Below are positions 1 to 7,742 of a stretch of DNA of 64,000 nt, piece by piece. The DNA is taken from contig NZ_LKBW01000223.1 in assembly GCF_002699855.1 (NCBI RefSeq), positions 44,452 to 108,451 of the forward strand, given 5' to 3'. The first letter of the stretch is position 1. Each line of letters opens with the position of its first letter. This stretch comes from Pseudomonas amygdali. Lineage in GTDB: Bacteria > Pseudomonadota > Gammaproteobacteria > Pseudomonadales > Pseudomonadaceae. The notes under the pieces are model-generated. The model saw only the letters and a list, made by a program, of their open reading frames with translations, had not been told where the DNA came from and did not search any database. Both the position numbers and the translations under genes were made by a program.

Positions 1-1
1 C

Positions 2-202
2 AATCACATGAATGCGCAAATCGCCAGCGCTGCGGTTCAGCAAAGCTCGGTGGCAGAAGACGTTGCCATGAACATCAACAGCATTCACGACTCGACACTC
101 AAGTCCGCCAATGGATCGCAGCAGGTGGCAAGCGCCAGCGAAGAGCTGGCACAGCTTGCGGATCGCCTGACCCGCAAGGTCGCGTTTTTCAAGGCAGGCT
201 GA
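2..202 (+). CDS. Methyl-accepting chemotaxis protein, C-terminal fragment
   Basis: This is the last 66 codons of a chemoreceptor whose start lies before the window. The visible part is the end of the cytoplasmic signalling helix: an Ala/Ser/Gln-rich coiled coil (QIASAAVQQSSVAEDVAMNI) followed by SASEELAQLADRL, which is the usual ending of Pseudomonas MCPs just before a short basic tail. The sensor domain cannot be seen, so the ligand is unknown. The gene ends about 60 bp before the convergent MFS gene. Confidence 0.85.
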   Translation, partial: NHMNAQIASAAVQQSSVAEDVAMNINSIHDSTLKSANGSQQVASASEELAQLADRLTRKVAFFKAG

Positions 203-264
203 GGGTGCAATGAGGTATCGCGACGATGCATTCGGCATCGCCGCGGTATTCCGCTATCGGCAGA

Positions 265-1440
265 TCAGTCTGTGCAACTGACCGGTCTTGAGCTACGCAT
301 CGCCAGCATCACGGTGAACATGGACAGCGCGGCACATACCGCACCGATGACGATGGCGGCGGTAAAGCCGGCCCGACCGGACACCACGCCGCCGATGAAC
401 GCCCCACCGCCAATCGACAGATTCACCACACAGACCAGCAGCGCCTGAACACCTTCCACGCGATCATTGGAGGCTTCGAAACACCAGATCTGCGTGGTGA
501 TGGGGATCATCCCGAAAGCGAACCCCCAGACCAGAATCACCGGCCAGAGCAGCCACGGGTTGCCGACAAACATCAGCAATGCGGTCAACGATCCCAGCAT
601 CAGCAGGGTCATGATCAGCACCGAGGACGGCGCGCTTCTGGCTGCCTGGGCTCCCCCGGCCAGATTCCCTGCCACCGCTGCCAGACCGAAGGTGAAGAGC
701 AATGCTCCCAGGGCCTGCACCTGGATATGCGCGAACTCCTGCACGAAGGGCGCGAGGTAGGTGTAAGCCGCGAAGTGCCCGACGTAGATCAACAGTGCGG
801 CGGCGAACATACGACGAATGCGTTGCTCGCCAGCCAGCGACAGCATCTGACTAATGCCGGCAGAGCGCTCACCCGGTAACGCCGGTAAAAACGCTACGAT
901 CAACAGCCCTACCGCAACCGTGACCGCTGCCGCTGTTTCAAATGCCGCCCGCCAGCCGAAGGCTTCACCGATCAACGTGCCAGCCGGAATACCGGCAACA
1001 GTGCCGATCGAGACGCCCGCCAGCACATACGCGGTGGCCTTTACGCCCTCCTTGCCGGGCCTCAAGCGAGGCCCGAGCGAACCGGCAATCGTCCAGAAAC
1101 CTCCCAGTGCGAAGCCAAGCAGGACCCGGCCGGCAAGCGTCAGCCAGAAGTGCGTCGACAGCGCCACGATCAGGTTGGACGCCAGCAATATCGACAGCAG
1201 CCCCAGCAGCAGGCGCTTGCGATCAACATGTGCGGAAATGGCCGCGAGGATGCCGGGGACAGCCATCATCAAGCCCGCTTGGCTGATGCTGGTTCCCAGG
1301 TCACGAGCAATATCGGGCAGCAGCCCTACAGGGAGAAATTCAGTAGTGACGGTAGCGAATGACCCAAGGGATACACTGCCTACAGCCCACCATGAAGCGG
1401 GTTTTATTACGAGGTTTCCAGCAGTTTCAAAACGACTCAC
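265..1440 (-). CDS. MFS transporter, DHA1 family exporter
   Basis: A 391-residue, strongly hydrophobic protein of the major facilitator superfamily. It resembles the DHA1 exporters of sugars, nucleosides and drugs: TM1 has TEFLPVGLLPDIARDLG, and the loop after TM2 has DRKRLLLG, the motif-A region. The length is near the usual 390-400 residues. The stretch between TM2 and the DRKR motif reads AAISAHVDRKR, which looks about nine residues shorter than in relatives, so a small in-frame deletion is possible and could impair transport. It stands alone, convergent with the chemoreceptor gene. The substrate cannot be inferred. Confidence 0.85.
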   Translation of the reverse strand: MSRFETAGNLVIKPASWWAVGSVSLGSFATVTTEFLPVGLLPDIARDLGTSISQAGLMMAVPGILAAISAHVDRKRLLLGLLSILLASNLIVALSTHFWLTLAGRVLLGFALGGFWTIAGSLGPRLRPGKEGVKATAYVLAGVSIGTVAGIPAGTLIGEAFGWRAAFETAAAVTVAVGLLIVAFLPALPGERSAGISQMLSLAGEQRIRRMFAAALLIYVGHFAAYTYLAPFVQEFAHIQVQALGALLFTFGLAAVAGNLAGGAQAARSAPSSVLIMTLLMLGSLTALLMFVGNPWLLWPVILVWGFAFGMIPITTQIWCFEASNDRVEGVQALLVCVVNLSIGGGAFIGGVVSGRAGFTAAIVIGAVCAALSMFTVMLAMRSSRPVSCTD

Positions 1441-1594
1441 AGCGGTTCCAGAATTCGGGGACGTCAGCAGCTGACCCGTCGGGCCAGCGCGTGGATGCGC
1501 GTAACCCTAACGTGTAAAGCCTTGACGAAGCCACCTTGCGAGAGAAATTCTGTGTCAACGACCCGCGATAGTTTCTGCGGAAACTGGCTATCCG

Positions 1595-1673
1595 GCCGAT
1601 GCTCTGCGTCGAGGTTTCGTGGGTGACGCAGAGCGTCACGAACGGCGTTCCCATGCAGAGCATGGGAACGCTC
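1595..1673. repeat. Intergenic palindromic repeat element
   Basis: Two perfect inverted repeats lie side by side between two genes. The first is GTGACGC-aga-GCGTCAC (1623-1639). The second is CGTTCCCATGC-aga-GCATGGGAACG (1646-1670). A related half site, GATGCTCTGCGTCGAGG, precedes them. The GACGC-nnn-GCGTC core and the GTTCC...GGAA(C/T) arms also occur in the tandem array near 25.8-26.0 kb, so both belong to one dispersed, non-coding repeat family. Such elements can act as REP-like sequences or as a terminator for the minus-strand MFS and sorbosone-dehydrogenase transcripts. Confidence 0.7.
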
Positions 1674-1690
1674 ACACAGGGAGTCGTGAC

Positions 1691-3019
1691 CTACTTGTTG
1701 CGGGTCACTCTCCAGACGGTGTTGGCCAGGTCGTCGGCGATGATGAGCGCGCCCTTCGGATCAACCGTCACGCCTACCGGCCGCCCGCGAGTCTTGCCAT
1801 CAGCACCACGGAAACCCGTTGCGAAGTCCACCGGTTCACCCGCAGGACGTCCATTGCTGAACGGCACAAAGATGACCTTGTAGCCAACCGGATTATCGCG
1901 GTTCCAGCTGCCGTGCTCGCCAACGAAGACGCCGTCAGCGAACTTGTCACCCATGGCCGGGATGGAGAAATCCACACCCAGAGCGGCAACGTGCGAACCC
2001 AGGCTGTAATCCGGCTTGATCGCCGCAGCGACCTTGGCCGGGTTCTGTAGCTGGGCACGCGTGTCTACGTTCTGGCCCCAATAGCTATACGGCCAGCCAT
2101 AGAACGCGCCCTCCTTCACCGAGGTCAGGTAATCGGGAACCAGGTCCGGGCCCAACTCGTCACGCTCATTGACCACCGTCCACAACTGCCCGGTACCCGG
2201 CTGAATCGTCAACGCGGTCGGGTTACGCAGACCGGTCGCATAAGGCTTGTGGGCACCGGTTGCGGCGTCGATCTGCCAGACCATCGCGCGATCGATTTCG
2301 ACTTCCATGCCACGCTCGGTCACGTTGCTGTTCGAGCCGATGCCAACGTACAGGGAGCGACCATCAGGGCTGACAGTCAGTGCCTTGGTCCAGTGGTGGT
2401 TGATCGCCGAAGGCAGATCGGTAACCTTGACCGGCTCACCGCTGGCCCTGGTCTGACCGTCCTGATAATCGAAGCGAACCAGCGCGTCCTGATTGGCCAC
2501 GTACAGCTTGCCATCGGCAAACGCCAAGCCATAAGGAGCATTGAGGTTTTCGGCAAAGACTGTCTTCAGCTCGTACTTGCCGTCACCGTCCGCGTCGCGC
2601 AGCAAGGTCAGGCGATTGCCGCCTTTGACCTTGGTATTGCCCTGGGCTTTGATGACGCTGGCAATCACATCCTTGGGCTTGAGCTTGGCAGCACTTCCGC
2701 CGCGACCTTCGGCGATGAGGATGTCGCCGTTCGGCAACACGAGGGACTGGCGCGGAATGCTCAAGTCGGTGGCAATCGCATTGATGCTGAACCCCTCGGG
2801 TACGGTGGCAATCGCATTGATGCTGAACCCCTCGGGTACGGTGGGCTTTTGATCGCCCCATGCAACGGGCTCGGCAATCTTCATGCTGGGCAACAGGCCA
2901 CGTTGCGGTTCCGGTAGTTTTGGGTCCGGCCCGCGTGCCTGGGTACTGTCCGCTTCGCCACCACAGGCGCTCAGCTGCAGCGCCATGCTCAATACTGTCA
3001 GTGCGTGAGAGTGCTTCAT
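1691..3019 (-). CDS. PQQ-type sorbosone dehydrogenase-like lipoprotein
   Basis: A 442-residue exported protein of the soluble glucose/sorbosone dehydrogenase (six-bladed beta-propeller) family. The start at MKHSHALTVLSM is chosen because GGGAGG lies just upstream; it gives a lipoprotein signal with lipobox LSAC. Family features include PYGLAFADGKLYVAN, ALTVSPDGRSLYVGIGSNSN, ATGLRNPTALTIQPGTGQLW and GVFVGEHGSWNRDNPVGYKVIFVPF. These proteins normally oxidise aldoses or related sugars with PQQ in the periplasm; the actual substrate is not known. It is translationally coupled (ATGA overlap) to the upstream DUF2231 membrane protein, which may anchor it or take its electrons (inference). A 12-residue segment near the mature N terminus is exactly duplicated. 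Confidence 0.85.
   Translation of the reverse strand: MKHSHALTVLSMALQLSACGGEADSTQARGPDPKLPEPQRGLLPSMKIAEPVAWGDQKPTVPEGFSINAIATVPEGFSINAIATDLSIPRQSLVLPNGDILIAEGRGGSAAKLKPKDVIASVIKAQGNTKVKGGNRLTLLRDADGDGKYELKTVFAENLNAPYGLAFADGKLYVANQDALVRFDYQDGQTRASGEPVKVTDLPSAINHHWTKALTVSPDGRSLYVGIGSNSNVTERGMEVEIDRAMVWQIDAATGAHKPYATGLRNPTALTIQPGTGQLWTVVNERDELGPDLVPDYLTSVKEGAFYGWPYSYWGQNVDTRAQLQNPAKVAAAIKPDYSLGSHVAALGVDFSIPAMGDKFADGVFVGEHGSWNRDNPVGYKVIFVPFSNGRPAGEPVDFATGFRGADGKTRGRPVGVTVDPKGALIIADDLANTVWRVTRNK
2769..2840 (-). repeat. Perfect 36-bp tandem duplication inside the coding region
   Basis: Two identical adjacent 36-bp units encode VPEGFSINAIAT twice in frame, before DLSIPRQSLVLPNGDILIAEGRG, where the propeller domain begins. 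No nucleotide differs between the copies, so the event is recent. It adds 12 residues without breaking the frame. Confidence 0.95.
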
Positions 3020-3444
3020 TCTGCACCTCCCGAACGCAGGCTGGTCAGCCCTGTCCATGTCGCAACACCGGCCAGTACGGTCACGATAACCGACAGGATC
3101 AAGCCAGACGGCATGACCGCCCAAGCGTCTTTAGCATGCTCGAAAGCATTGACCAGACCCAGCACCCAGGTGACCAGCAACAACAGAAAGTACACCACGG
3201 GACGACCGGCCTTGTGATCCGCACGCACTAGATTGACCAGCGCGAACAGCAACGCCAGCCCGCAGAACAGCAAGCCTCCGGCAATCAGCCAGGCGGCAAA
3301 GTTGCTCCACTGAATCTGAAAGGTCTGGTAGTAGGCGATGTCGCTCAGCAATCCGCCAAGAAACAGAGGAACGGTTCCTGCAAGCAGGGTCGCGTGTAGC
3401 GGGCCTGGCGTATATCGGTAGACGGGATGGGTGGTTACAGTCAT
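3016..3444 (-). CDS. DUF2231 family membrane protein
   Basis: A 142-residue integral membrane protein with four predicted transmembrane segments (around residues 15-40, 48-70, 80-100 and 110-135). The opening YRYTPGPLHATLLAGTVPLFLGGLLSD and FQIQWSNFAAWLIAGGLL match the DUF2231 family, where a His in the first helix is conserved. Family members often sit beside PQQ-dependent or cytochrome-linked sugar dehydrogenases. Here the stop codon overlaps the start of the sorbosone-dehydrogenase-like gene by four bases, so the two are one operon and probably one functional unit at the membrane. Biochemical role unknown. Confidence 0.8.
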   Translation of the reverse strand: MTVTTHPVYRYTPGPLHATLLAGTVPLFLGGLLSDIAYYQTFQIQWSNFAAWLIAGGLLFCGLALLFALVNLVRADHKAGRPVVYFLLLLVTWVLGLVNAFEHAKDAWAVMPSGLILSVIVTVLAGVATWTGLTSLRSGGAE

Positions 3445-3590
3445 GACGGCTCCTTTTCGTTCGGCGACCCTGGATCAATGCTCAGTGCGAATGCACTCGC
3501 CTGTTGGGGTCGCGCTGAATGCGCATAGAAAAGGATCATGCTGGCGAAGCGATAGTTCAGCACTTTTCATTTCGAAATATTTTGAAAACG

Positions 3591-3734
3591 CTACTGGCTT
3601 GCAGTGCGCTTGTTTCGCCGGCAACGCTCAGAGCAATAAAGCACCTCATCCCAGCAGCGCGCCCACTTCTTGCGCCAGGTAAACGGCAGCCCGCAGACCA
3701 CACAGGTTTTGACCGGCAGTTCACTCTTTTTCAA
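3591..3734 (-). CDS. DUF2256 small Cys-rich protein
   Basis: A 47-residue basic protein with a treble-clef-like cysteine pattern: [14 protein letters not shown] then [14 protein letters not shown]. This is the DUF2256 family, regularly found next to iron-sulfur photolyase/cryptochrome genes. I choose a TTG start ([11 protein letters not shown]) rather than the in-frame ATG further upstream. The TTG overlaps the stop of the photolyase gene (TTGA) and has GGAGAGG about 5 bases before it, while the upstream ATG lies deep inside the photolyase. Probable role: a zinc-binding accessory to the photolyase (inference). Confidence 0.75.
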   Translation of the reverse strand: MKKSELPVKTCVVCGLPFTWRKKWARCWDEVLYCSERCRRNKRTASQ

Positions 3735-5269
3735 AGTGCCTCTCCGGCATCGAGCCTGGCCAGCAATGCCTCGCCTCGCTGCCACAGCGCCTGCTGTTTG
3801 GGTTCAGCCATGCGATCAAGGTTCTTGTAAATAATGCCCATACGCTGGTTGCGCCGCAAAAGATCGCCATGGCGCATCAGAAAATGCCAGTAGAGCGCAT
3901 TGAACGGGCAGGCATCGTCAGTCGTGCTTTCAGTGACCTTGTAAGCGCAGCCACGGCAGTAGTCAGACATGCGCTTGATGTATTGGCCGCTGGCGCAGTA
4001 GGGCTTGGAGCCCAGATAGCCGCCATCGGCGTGCATGACCATGCCCAGAGTGTTGGGCAGCTCGACCCAGTCGAAAGCGTCCATGTAAATCGCCAGATAC
4101 CACTCGCAGATCTGGCTCGGCACGATACCGGCAAGCAGCGCAAAGTTGCCGGTCACCATCAGGCGCTGAATATGATGGGCATAGGCATGCTTGAGGCTCT
4201 GGCCGATCGCCTGACTCATGCAGTTCATCTTCGTTTCGCCGGTCCAGTAAAACTCCGGCAGCGGCCTGTTGTTACCGAACAGGTTGCCATCGGCATACTC
4301 GGGCATTTTCAGCCAGTAAACGCCACGCACATATTCCCGCCAGCCGATCAATTGGCGAATGAAACCTTCGGCGGCATTCAGCGCCACCCTGCCCGACCAG
4401 TACGCGGACTCAACGTCACTGCAGATCTGGCGCAGATCCAGCAGACCGATGTTCAACGCAGCGCTGATCCGCGCGTGAAACAGAAACGGCTCATCAGTGG
4501 CCATTGCATCCTGATAATCGCCGAAGCCAGCCAGCCCGAAATCGAGAAAGTAGTCCCACAGCGCCTGAGCATCAACATGCGTCACCGGGTAATCGAAATC
4601 ATCCAGCGAACCGTAATGACTGGCAAAACGTTCAGCTACCAGTGTCAGCACGTCGCGAGTGATCCCGTCTGCCGAGAAGCGCATCGGGTAAGGCGCAGCG
4701 ACGCCCTTGGGCAGCGCCTTGCGGTTTTCCGCATCAAAATTCCAGGCACCGCCCACCGGTGTGCCATCGCCGTTCAACAGCAACCGGCTCTTGCGCCGCA
4801 TCTCCCGGTAGAAGAACTCCATGCGCAACTGCTTTTTACCCTGCGCCCACGACGAAAATTCTTCGCGGGAACAGAGAAAGCGCGTATCGGCATGCCATTG
4901 AATCGGCAACCCGCAGTCCTTGATCGACTGCTCCAGCCGCCAGTCACCGCACTCGGTGACGTGCAACTCATCGGCTTGCAGCAGGGCCTGCCAGCGCCGC
5001 AACTCACCCGGCACTGAGCCTGTGTTCTGCGGATCGTCGAGCGTGACGTACTGCACCCGAACGCCGCGCTCACGCAGCGCCTCGGCAAAATGACGCATGG
5101 CGCTGAAGATCAGCACGATTTTCTGCGGATGATGCGGCACATGGCTCGCCTCCTCCATCACTTCGACCAGCAGGACCGTATCGCGCTCGAGGTTCAGGTC
5201 TTTCAGGGACGCGAGATCGAAGGAAAGCTGATCGCCGAGGACAAGGTGGAGACGAGGGGTTTGAGTCAA
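3731..5269 (-). CDS. Iron-sulfur (6-4) photolyase / bacterial cryptochrome (PhrB-type)
   Basis: A 512-residue member of the FeS-BCP/CryPro branch of the photolyase superfamily, which repairs UV (6-4) lesions using FAD, a lumazine-type antenna and a [4Fe-4S] cluster. The N terminus [16 protein letters not shown] is the DPRP-type alpha/beta domain. The helical FAD domain includes [35 protein letters not shown] and [21 protein letters not shown]. Cysteines fall at residues 350, 438, 441 and 454, the positions that bind the cluster in Agrobacterium PhrB as I recall it. It forms an operon with the DUF2256 gene. It is distinct from the class I CPD photolyase phrB. Confidence 0.92.
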   Translation of the reverse strand: MTQTPRLHLVLGDQLSFDLASLKDLNLERDTVLLVEVMEEASHVPHHPQKIVLIFSAMRHFAEALRERGVRVQYVTLDDPQNTGSVPGELRRWQALLQADELHVTECGDWRLEQSIKDCGLPIQWHADTRFLCSREEFSSWAQGKKQLRMEFFYREMRRKSRLLLNGDGTPVGGAWNFDAENRKALPKGVAAPYPMRFSADGITRDVLTLVAERFASHYGSLDDFDYPVTHVDAQALWDYFLDFGLAGFGDYQDAMATDEPFLFHARISAALNIGLLDLRQICSDVESAYWSGRVALNAAEGFIRQLIGWREYVRGVYWLKMPEYADGNLFGNNRPLPEFYWTGETKMNCMSQAIGQSLKHAYAHHIQRLMVTGNFALLAGIVPSQICEWYLAIYMDAFDWVELPNTLGMVMHADGGYLGSKPYCASGQYIKRMSDYCRGCAYKVTESTTDDACPFNALYWHFLMRHGDLLRRNQRMGIIYKNLDRMAEPKQQALWQRGEALLARLDAGEAL

Positions 5270-5523
5270 TGGAAGAGGCTCCGCATGGCGTCTGCAAGGA
5301 TCTGAAAAGCTGTGGCGTCAGACTATTGGCCTGTGCCTCAGGGCCAGCTATCCAATACTCCGAAGCCGCAAAACTTGTACCAATGTAATTTCATGTACAA
5401 GATTTTCATAGCGTTTTTCGATGAGTTACCAGTGATGGTTGTTGCAGGTACAGCTGCGGTGGCCGAGTGGTGTCCTGCAACTGGCAGGCACCTACACGAT
5501 CAATGCCAGGCCACCGGCCCGAA

Positions 5524-6108
5524 TCAAACCGACTGGTAACCCGCCAGCCCCGCCACCCGTTCAACCCAACGCAAAACACTCGGATACGCCCCCAGCTCCA
5601 CACCGCCTTCCGGTGCCAGCACCACATACGGATAAACCGCACACTCGGCAATCGTAGGCCGCCCCATTGCCAGCCAGTCATGCTGTTCAAGGTGTTTGTC
5701 GAGCAGCCCCAACACAACAGACGATTTCTGCAGGGCCTCGGCCTTGTTCAGCGCAGCGCCGAATTTCTGCACCAGTCGCGCCGCGCAAAGGCTGTGCTGG
5801 ATCTCGTTGCCGGCGAACGACAGCCATTGGGCGATTTCGGCCTGGCCTTGAGGGTGAGCGGGCCACCACGCCAGGCCGCCATATTCGCCAGCGAGGTAAA
5901 TCAGAATGGCCTGCGAGTCGCGCAGGACGACCGGACCATCTTGTAGAACAGGTAATTCGCCCAGAGGATTGAGGTCAGACAGTGGTGGCTTTTTATGCTC
6001 GCCGTTCAGAAAGTCCACCGCTACCACTTCAAGCTCGATATGGGCCAGGGCAGCGAACAGGCGGACTTTGTAGCAGTTGCCGGAGGCTTGCAGATCGTAC
6101 AGTTTCAT
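5524..6108 (-). CDS. Glutathione S-transferase family protein
   Basis: A 194-residue cytosolic GST. The N-terminal thioredoxin-fold domain shows MKLYDLQASGNCYKVRLFAA, NPLGELPVLQDGPVVLRDSQAIL with the cis-Pro and the Glu/Asp-Ser glutathione-binding pair, followed by an all-helical C-terminal domain (AEIAQWLSFAGNEIQHS). The substrate is unknown. Its ATG overlaps the stop of the VOC gene (ATGA), so the two are translated together, which suggests a shared job in detoxifying electrophiles or aldehydes. Transcription is probably governed by the divergent LysR regulator upstream of the pair. Confidence 0.88.
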   Translation of the reverse strand: MKLYDLQASGNCYKVRLFAALAHIELEVVAVDFLNGEHKKPPLSDLNPLGELPVLQDGPVVLRDSQAILIYLAGEYGGLAWWPAHPQGQAEIAQWLSFAGNEIQHSLCAARLVQKFGAALNKAEALQKSSVVLGLLDKHLEQHDWLAMGRPTIAECAVYPYVVLAPEGGVELGAYPSVLRWVERVAGLAGYQSV

Positions 6109-6533
6109 TGTGTGTCTCCATCGACGAGTTGATTGAATTCCAGAACGTTGCCATCGGGGTCGCGGATGAACAGTGCAATTCGTCGCGGGCCGATGGGGTG
6201 CGGCCCTTCAGTGACGACAATTCCCTGCGCGTCGAGCCAGCGCTCTAGCGCCTGCAAGTCATCGACGATAAACGCCGGGTGCGTCATGCCGGGTAGTTTC
6301 AGCGGGGCATCCAGCAACACTTTGTGAGCACGGGGCACGCGAACGCCATTGAAGATCAGGTTGATGCGCACGCCGTCCGGGCTGAGCATCTCGTTGGCTT
6401 CGTAACGTGGAAAACGCGCACTCTCGACAAAACCAAGCGCCTGATAGAAGGCCAGTGCGCGGTTTTGGTCGCTGACGCGAATACCGATGTGGTCGTATGC
6501 GAGAATCCGGGCGGGGTTGGGTTGCAGACTCAT
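6105..6533 (-). CDS. VOC (glyoxalase/bleomycin resistance) family protein
   Basis: A 142-residue single vicinal-oxygen-chelate protein with two beta-alpha-beta-beta-beta modules: YDHIGIRVSDQNRALAFYQALGF at the start and TEGPHPIGPRRIALFIRDPDGNVLEFNQ at the end. Likely metal ligands are the His of DHIGI and the Glu of LEFNQ. The start MSLQPNPARI is chosen over the longer in-frame ORF because GGAG lies 10 bases before it and the upstream residues look non-coding. It is the first gene of a two-gene unit with a GST and is divergent from a LysR gene. Confidence 0.85.
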   Translation of the reverse strand: MSLQPNPARILAYDHIGIRVSDQNRALAFYQALGFVESARFPRYEANEMLSPDGVRINLIFNGVRVPRAHKVLLDAPLKLPGMTHPAFIVDDLQALERWLDAQGIVVTEGPHPIGPRRIALFIRDPDGNVLEFNQLVDGDTQ

Positions 6534-6648
6534 GAGGTTGAAACTCCGGTTGGAAGCAGTTTCGCAAGTGTCGGCCACGGCAGCGGTTTCACCTATGCTG
6601 CGGACCTGACAAGACCTATGCACTAATCGCACAAATCAGAAGGTGGCA

Positions 6649-7557
6649 ATGGACAGGCTCAAGGCAATGGCCAATTTCGTGCGGATCGTCGACAGTGGCA
6701 GTCTGAGTTCGGCGGCGGATGTCACCGGGCAATCGGTTGCGTCGCTGGTCCGCTCGCTGGCCGCTCTGGAAAGTCATCTGGGCGTACGCCTGTTGAACCG
6801 CAGCACGCGGCGCATGGCTCTGACCGATGAGGGCGAGGAGTATTTGCGCTGGACCCGGCGCATGCTCGCGGACTTCGATGATATGGAACAGCGCCTTGAT
6901 GGCCGCGACGGAATCGTACGCGGCCTTCTTCGGGTGACGGCACCTGTCGAGTTCGGACAGCGTTATATCGCCCCGTTGGTAAACGCCTTTCTCTGCGAGC
7001 ATCAGAACGTCAACGTCGAGCTGAACCTCAATGACCAGATCGTGCCTCTGCTCGACGAGCGCCTTGATCTGGCGTTGCGCATCGGCCATCTCCCGGACTC
7101 GGCGATGGTCGCGCGCAGGATCGGGGCGACCCGGCTGGTGAGCTGCGCAAGCCCGGGCTACCTGCGCACCGCCCCGCTGCTGGACACCCCGAAATCCCTG
7201 CCTGAGCACGCGTGCATTACGCTGGCTTCGCACTGCCGGCAGTGGTACTTCCGGCATCAGGGCAAAGAGTTGATACAGGACATTATCCCCAGACTGGTCT
7301 GTAATCAGGTCCGCGCCGCCAGCCTGGCCTGCGTGCAGGGTCTGGGCGTGACCCGGCTGATGCATTATCAGGTTGCAGACGAACTGGCTGACGGTCGCCT
7401 GATCAGGGTACTCAACGACTTCGAAACGGCAGATCTGCCGATTCAACTGGTTTATCCGCACGCCTTGCAGCTCTCGCCACGGGTCAAGGCATTCGTCGAA
7501 TGGGCAATTCCACAGCTGGAAAAATGCCTGCCTGATCCCTCTCTTCAAGACCGATAG
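6649..7557 (+). CDS. LysR-family transcriptional regulator
   Basis: A 302-residue LysR-type regulator. The N-terminal winged helix (MDRLKAMANFVRIVDSGSLS, LESHLGVRLLNRSTRRMALT) is followed by an inducer-binding domain (GLLRVTAPVEFGQRYIAP; LDLALRIGHLPDSAMVARRIG). It belongs to the CrgA/DmlR-like group by these motifs. I take the ATG with AGAAGG just upstream; a GTG two codons earlier is possible. It is divergent from the VOC-GST pair across 115 bp, the classic arrangement for LysR control of its neighbour; the inducer is unknown. Confidence 0.9.
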   Translation: MDRLKAMANFVRIVDSGSLSSAADVTGQSVASLVRSLAALESHLGVRLLNRSTRRMALTDEGEEYLRWTRRMLADFDDMEQRLDGRDGIVRGLLRVTAPVEFGQRYIAPLVNAFLCEHQNVNVELNLNDQIVPLLDERLDLALRIGHLPDSAMVARRIGATRLVSCASPGYLRTAPLLDTPKSLPEHACITLASHCRQWYFRHQGKELIQDIIPRLVCNQVRAASLACVQGLGVTRLMHYQVADELADGRLIRVLNDFETADLPIQLVYPHALQLSPRVKAFVEWAIPQLEKCLPDPSLQDR

Positions 7558-7688
7558 CGCTGCCAAAAGCTCATCTGATGTACGGCACAGAGGCACCTGT
7601 GCTCGCAGTGGAAATGTGAAAATTTTGTTAACTATTTGTTCGCAGTGTCTTTTTCTGACAGAAACAACCTGCCACAACAATGCGAACA

Positions 7689-7707
7689 GTTATCAACATT
7701 ATTATCA
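7689..7707. promoter_or_regulatory. Possible Fur box upstream of the siderophore receptor
   Basis: Read on the minus strand, the site begins GATAAT and matches about 12 of 19 positions of the palindromic Fur consensus. It sits about 35-55 bp before the preferred start of the TonB-dependent receptor, where an iron-responsive operator would be expected. The match is only moderate. Confidence 0.35.
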
Positions 7708-7742
7708 TCCAGCCACGGACGGCTTCAGGGAGTGTCGGGTTC

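Noticed and set aside
3869..5017. 382-codon plus-strand open frame
   Set aside because: It lies fully antisense to the iron-sulfur photolyase gene, whose cysteine ligands and FAD-domain motifs are clear. High GC makes long antisense frames common.
6616..7680. 354-codon minus-strand open frame
   Set aside because: Antisense to the LysR regulator, which has a clear helix-turn-helix and inducer domain.
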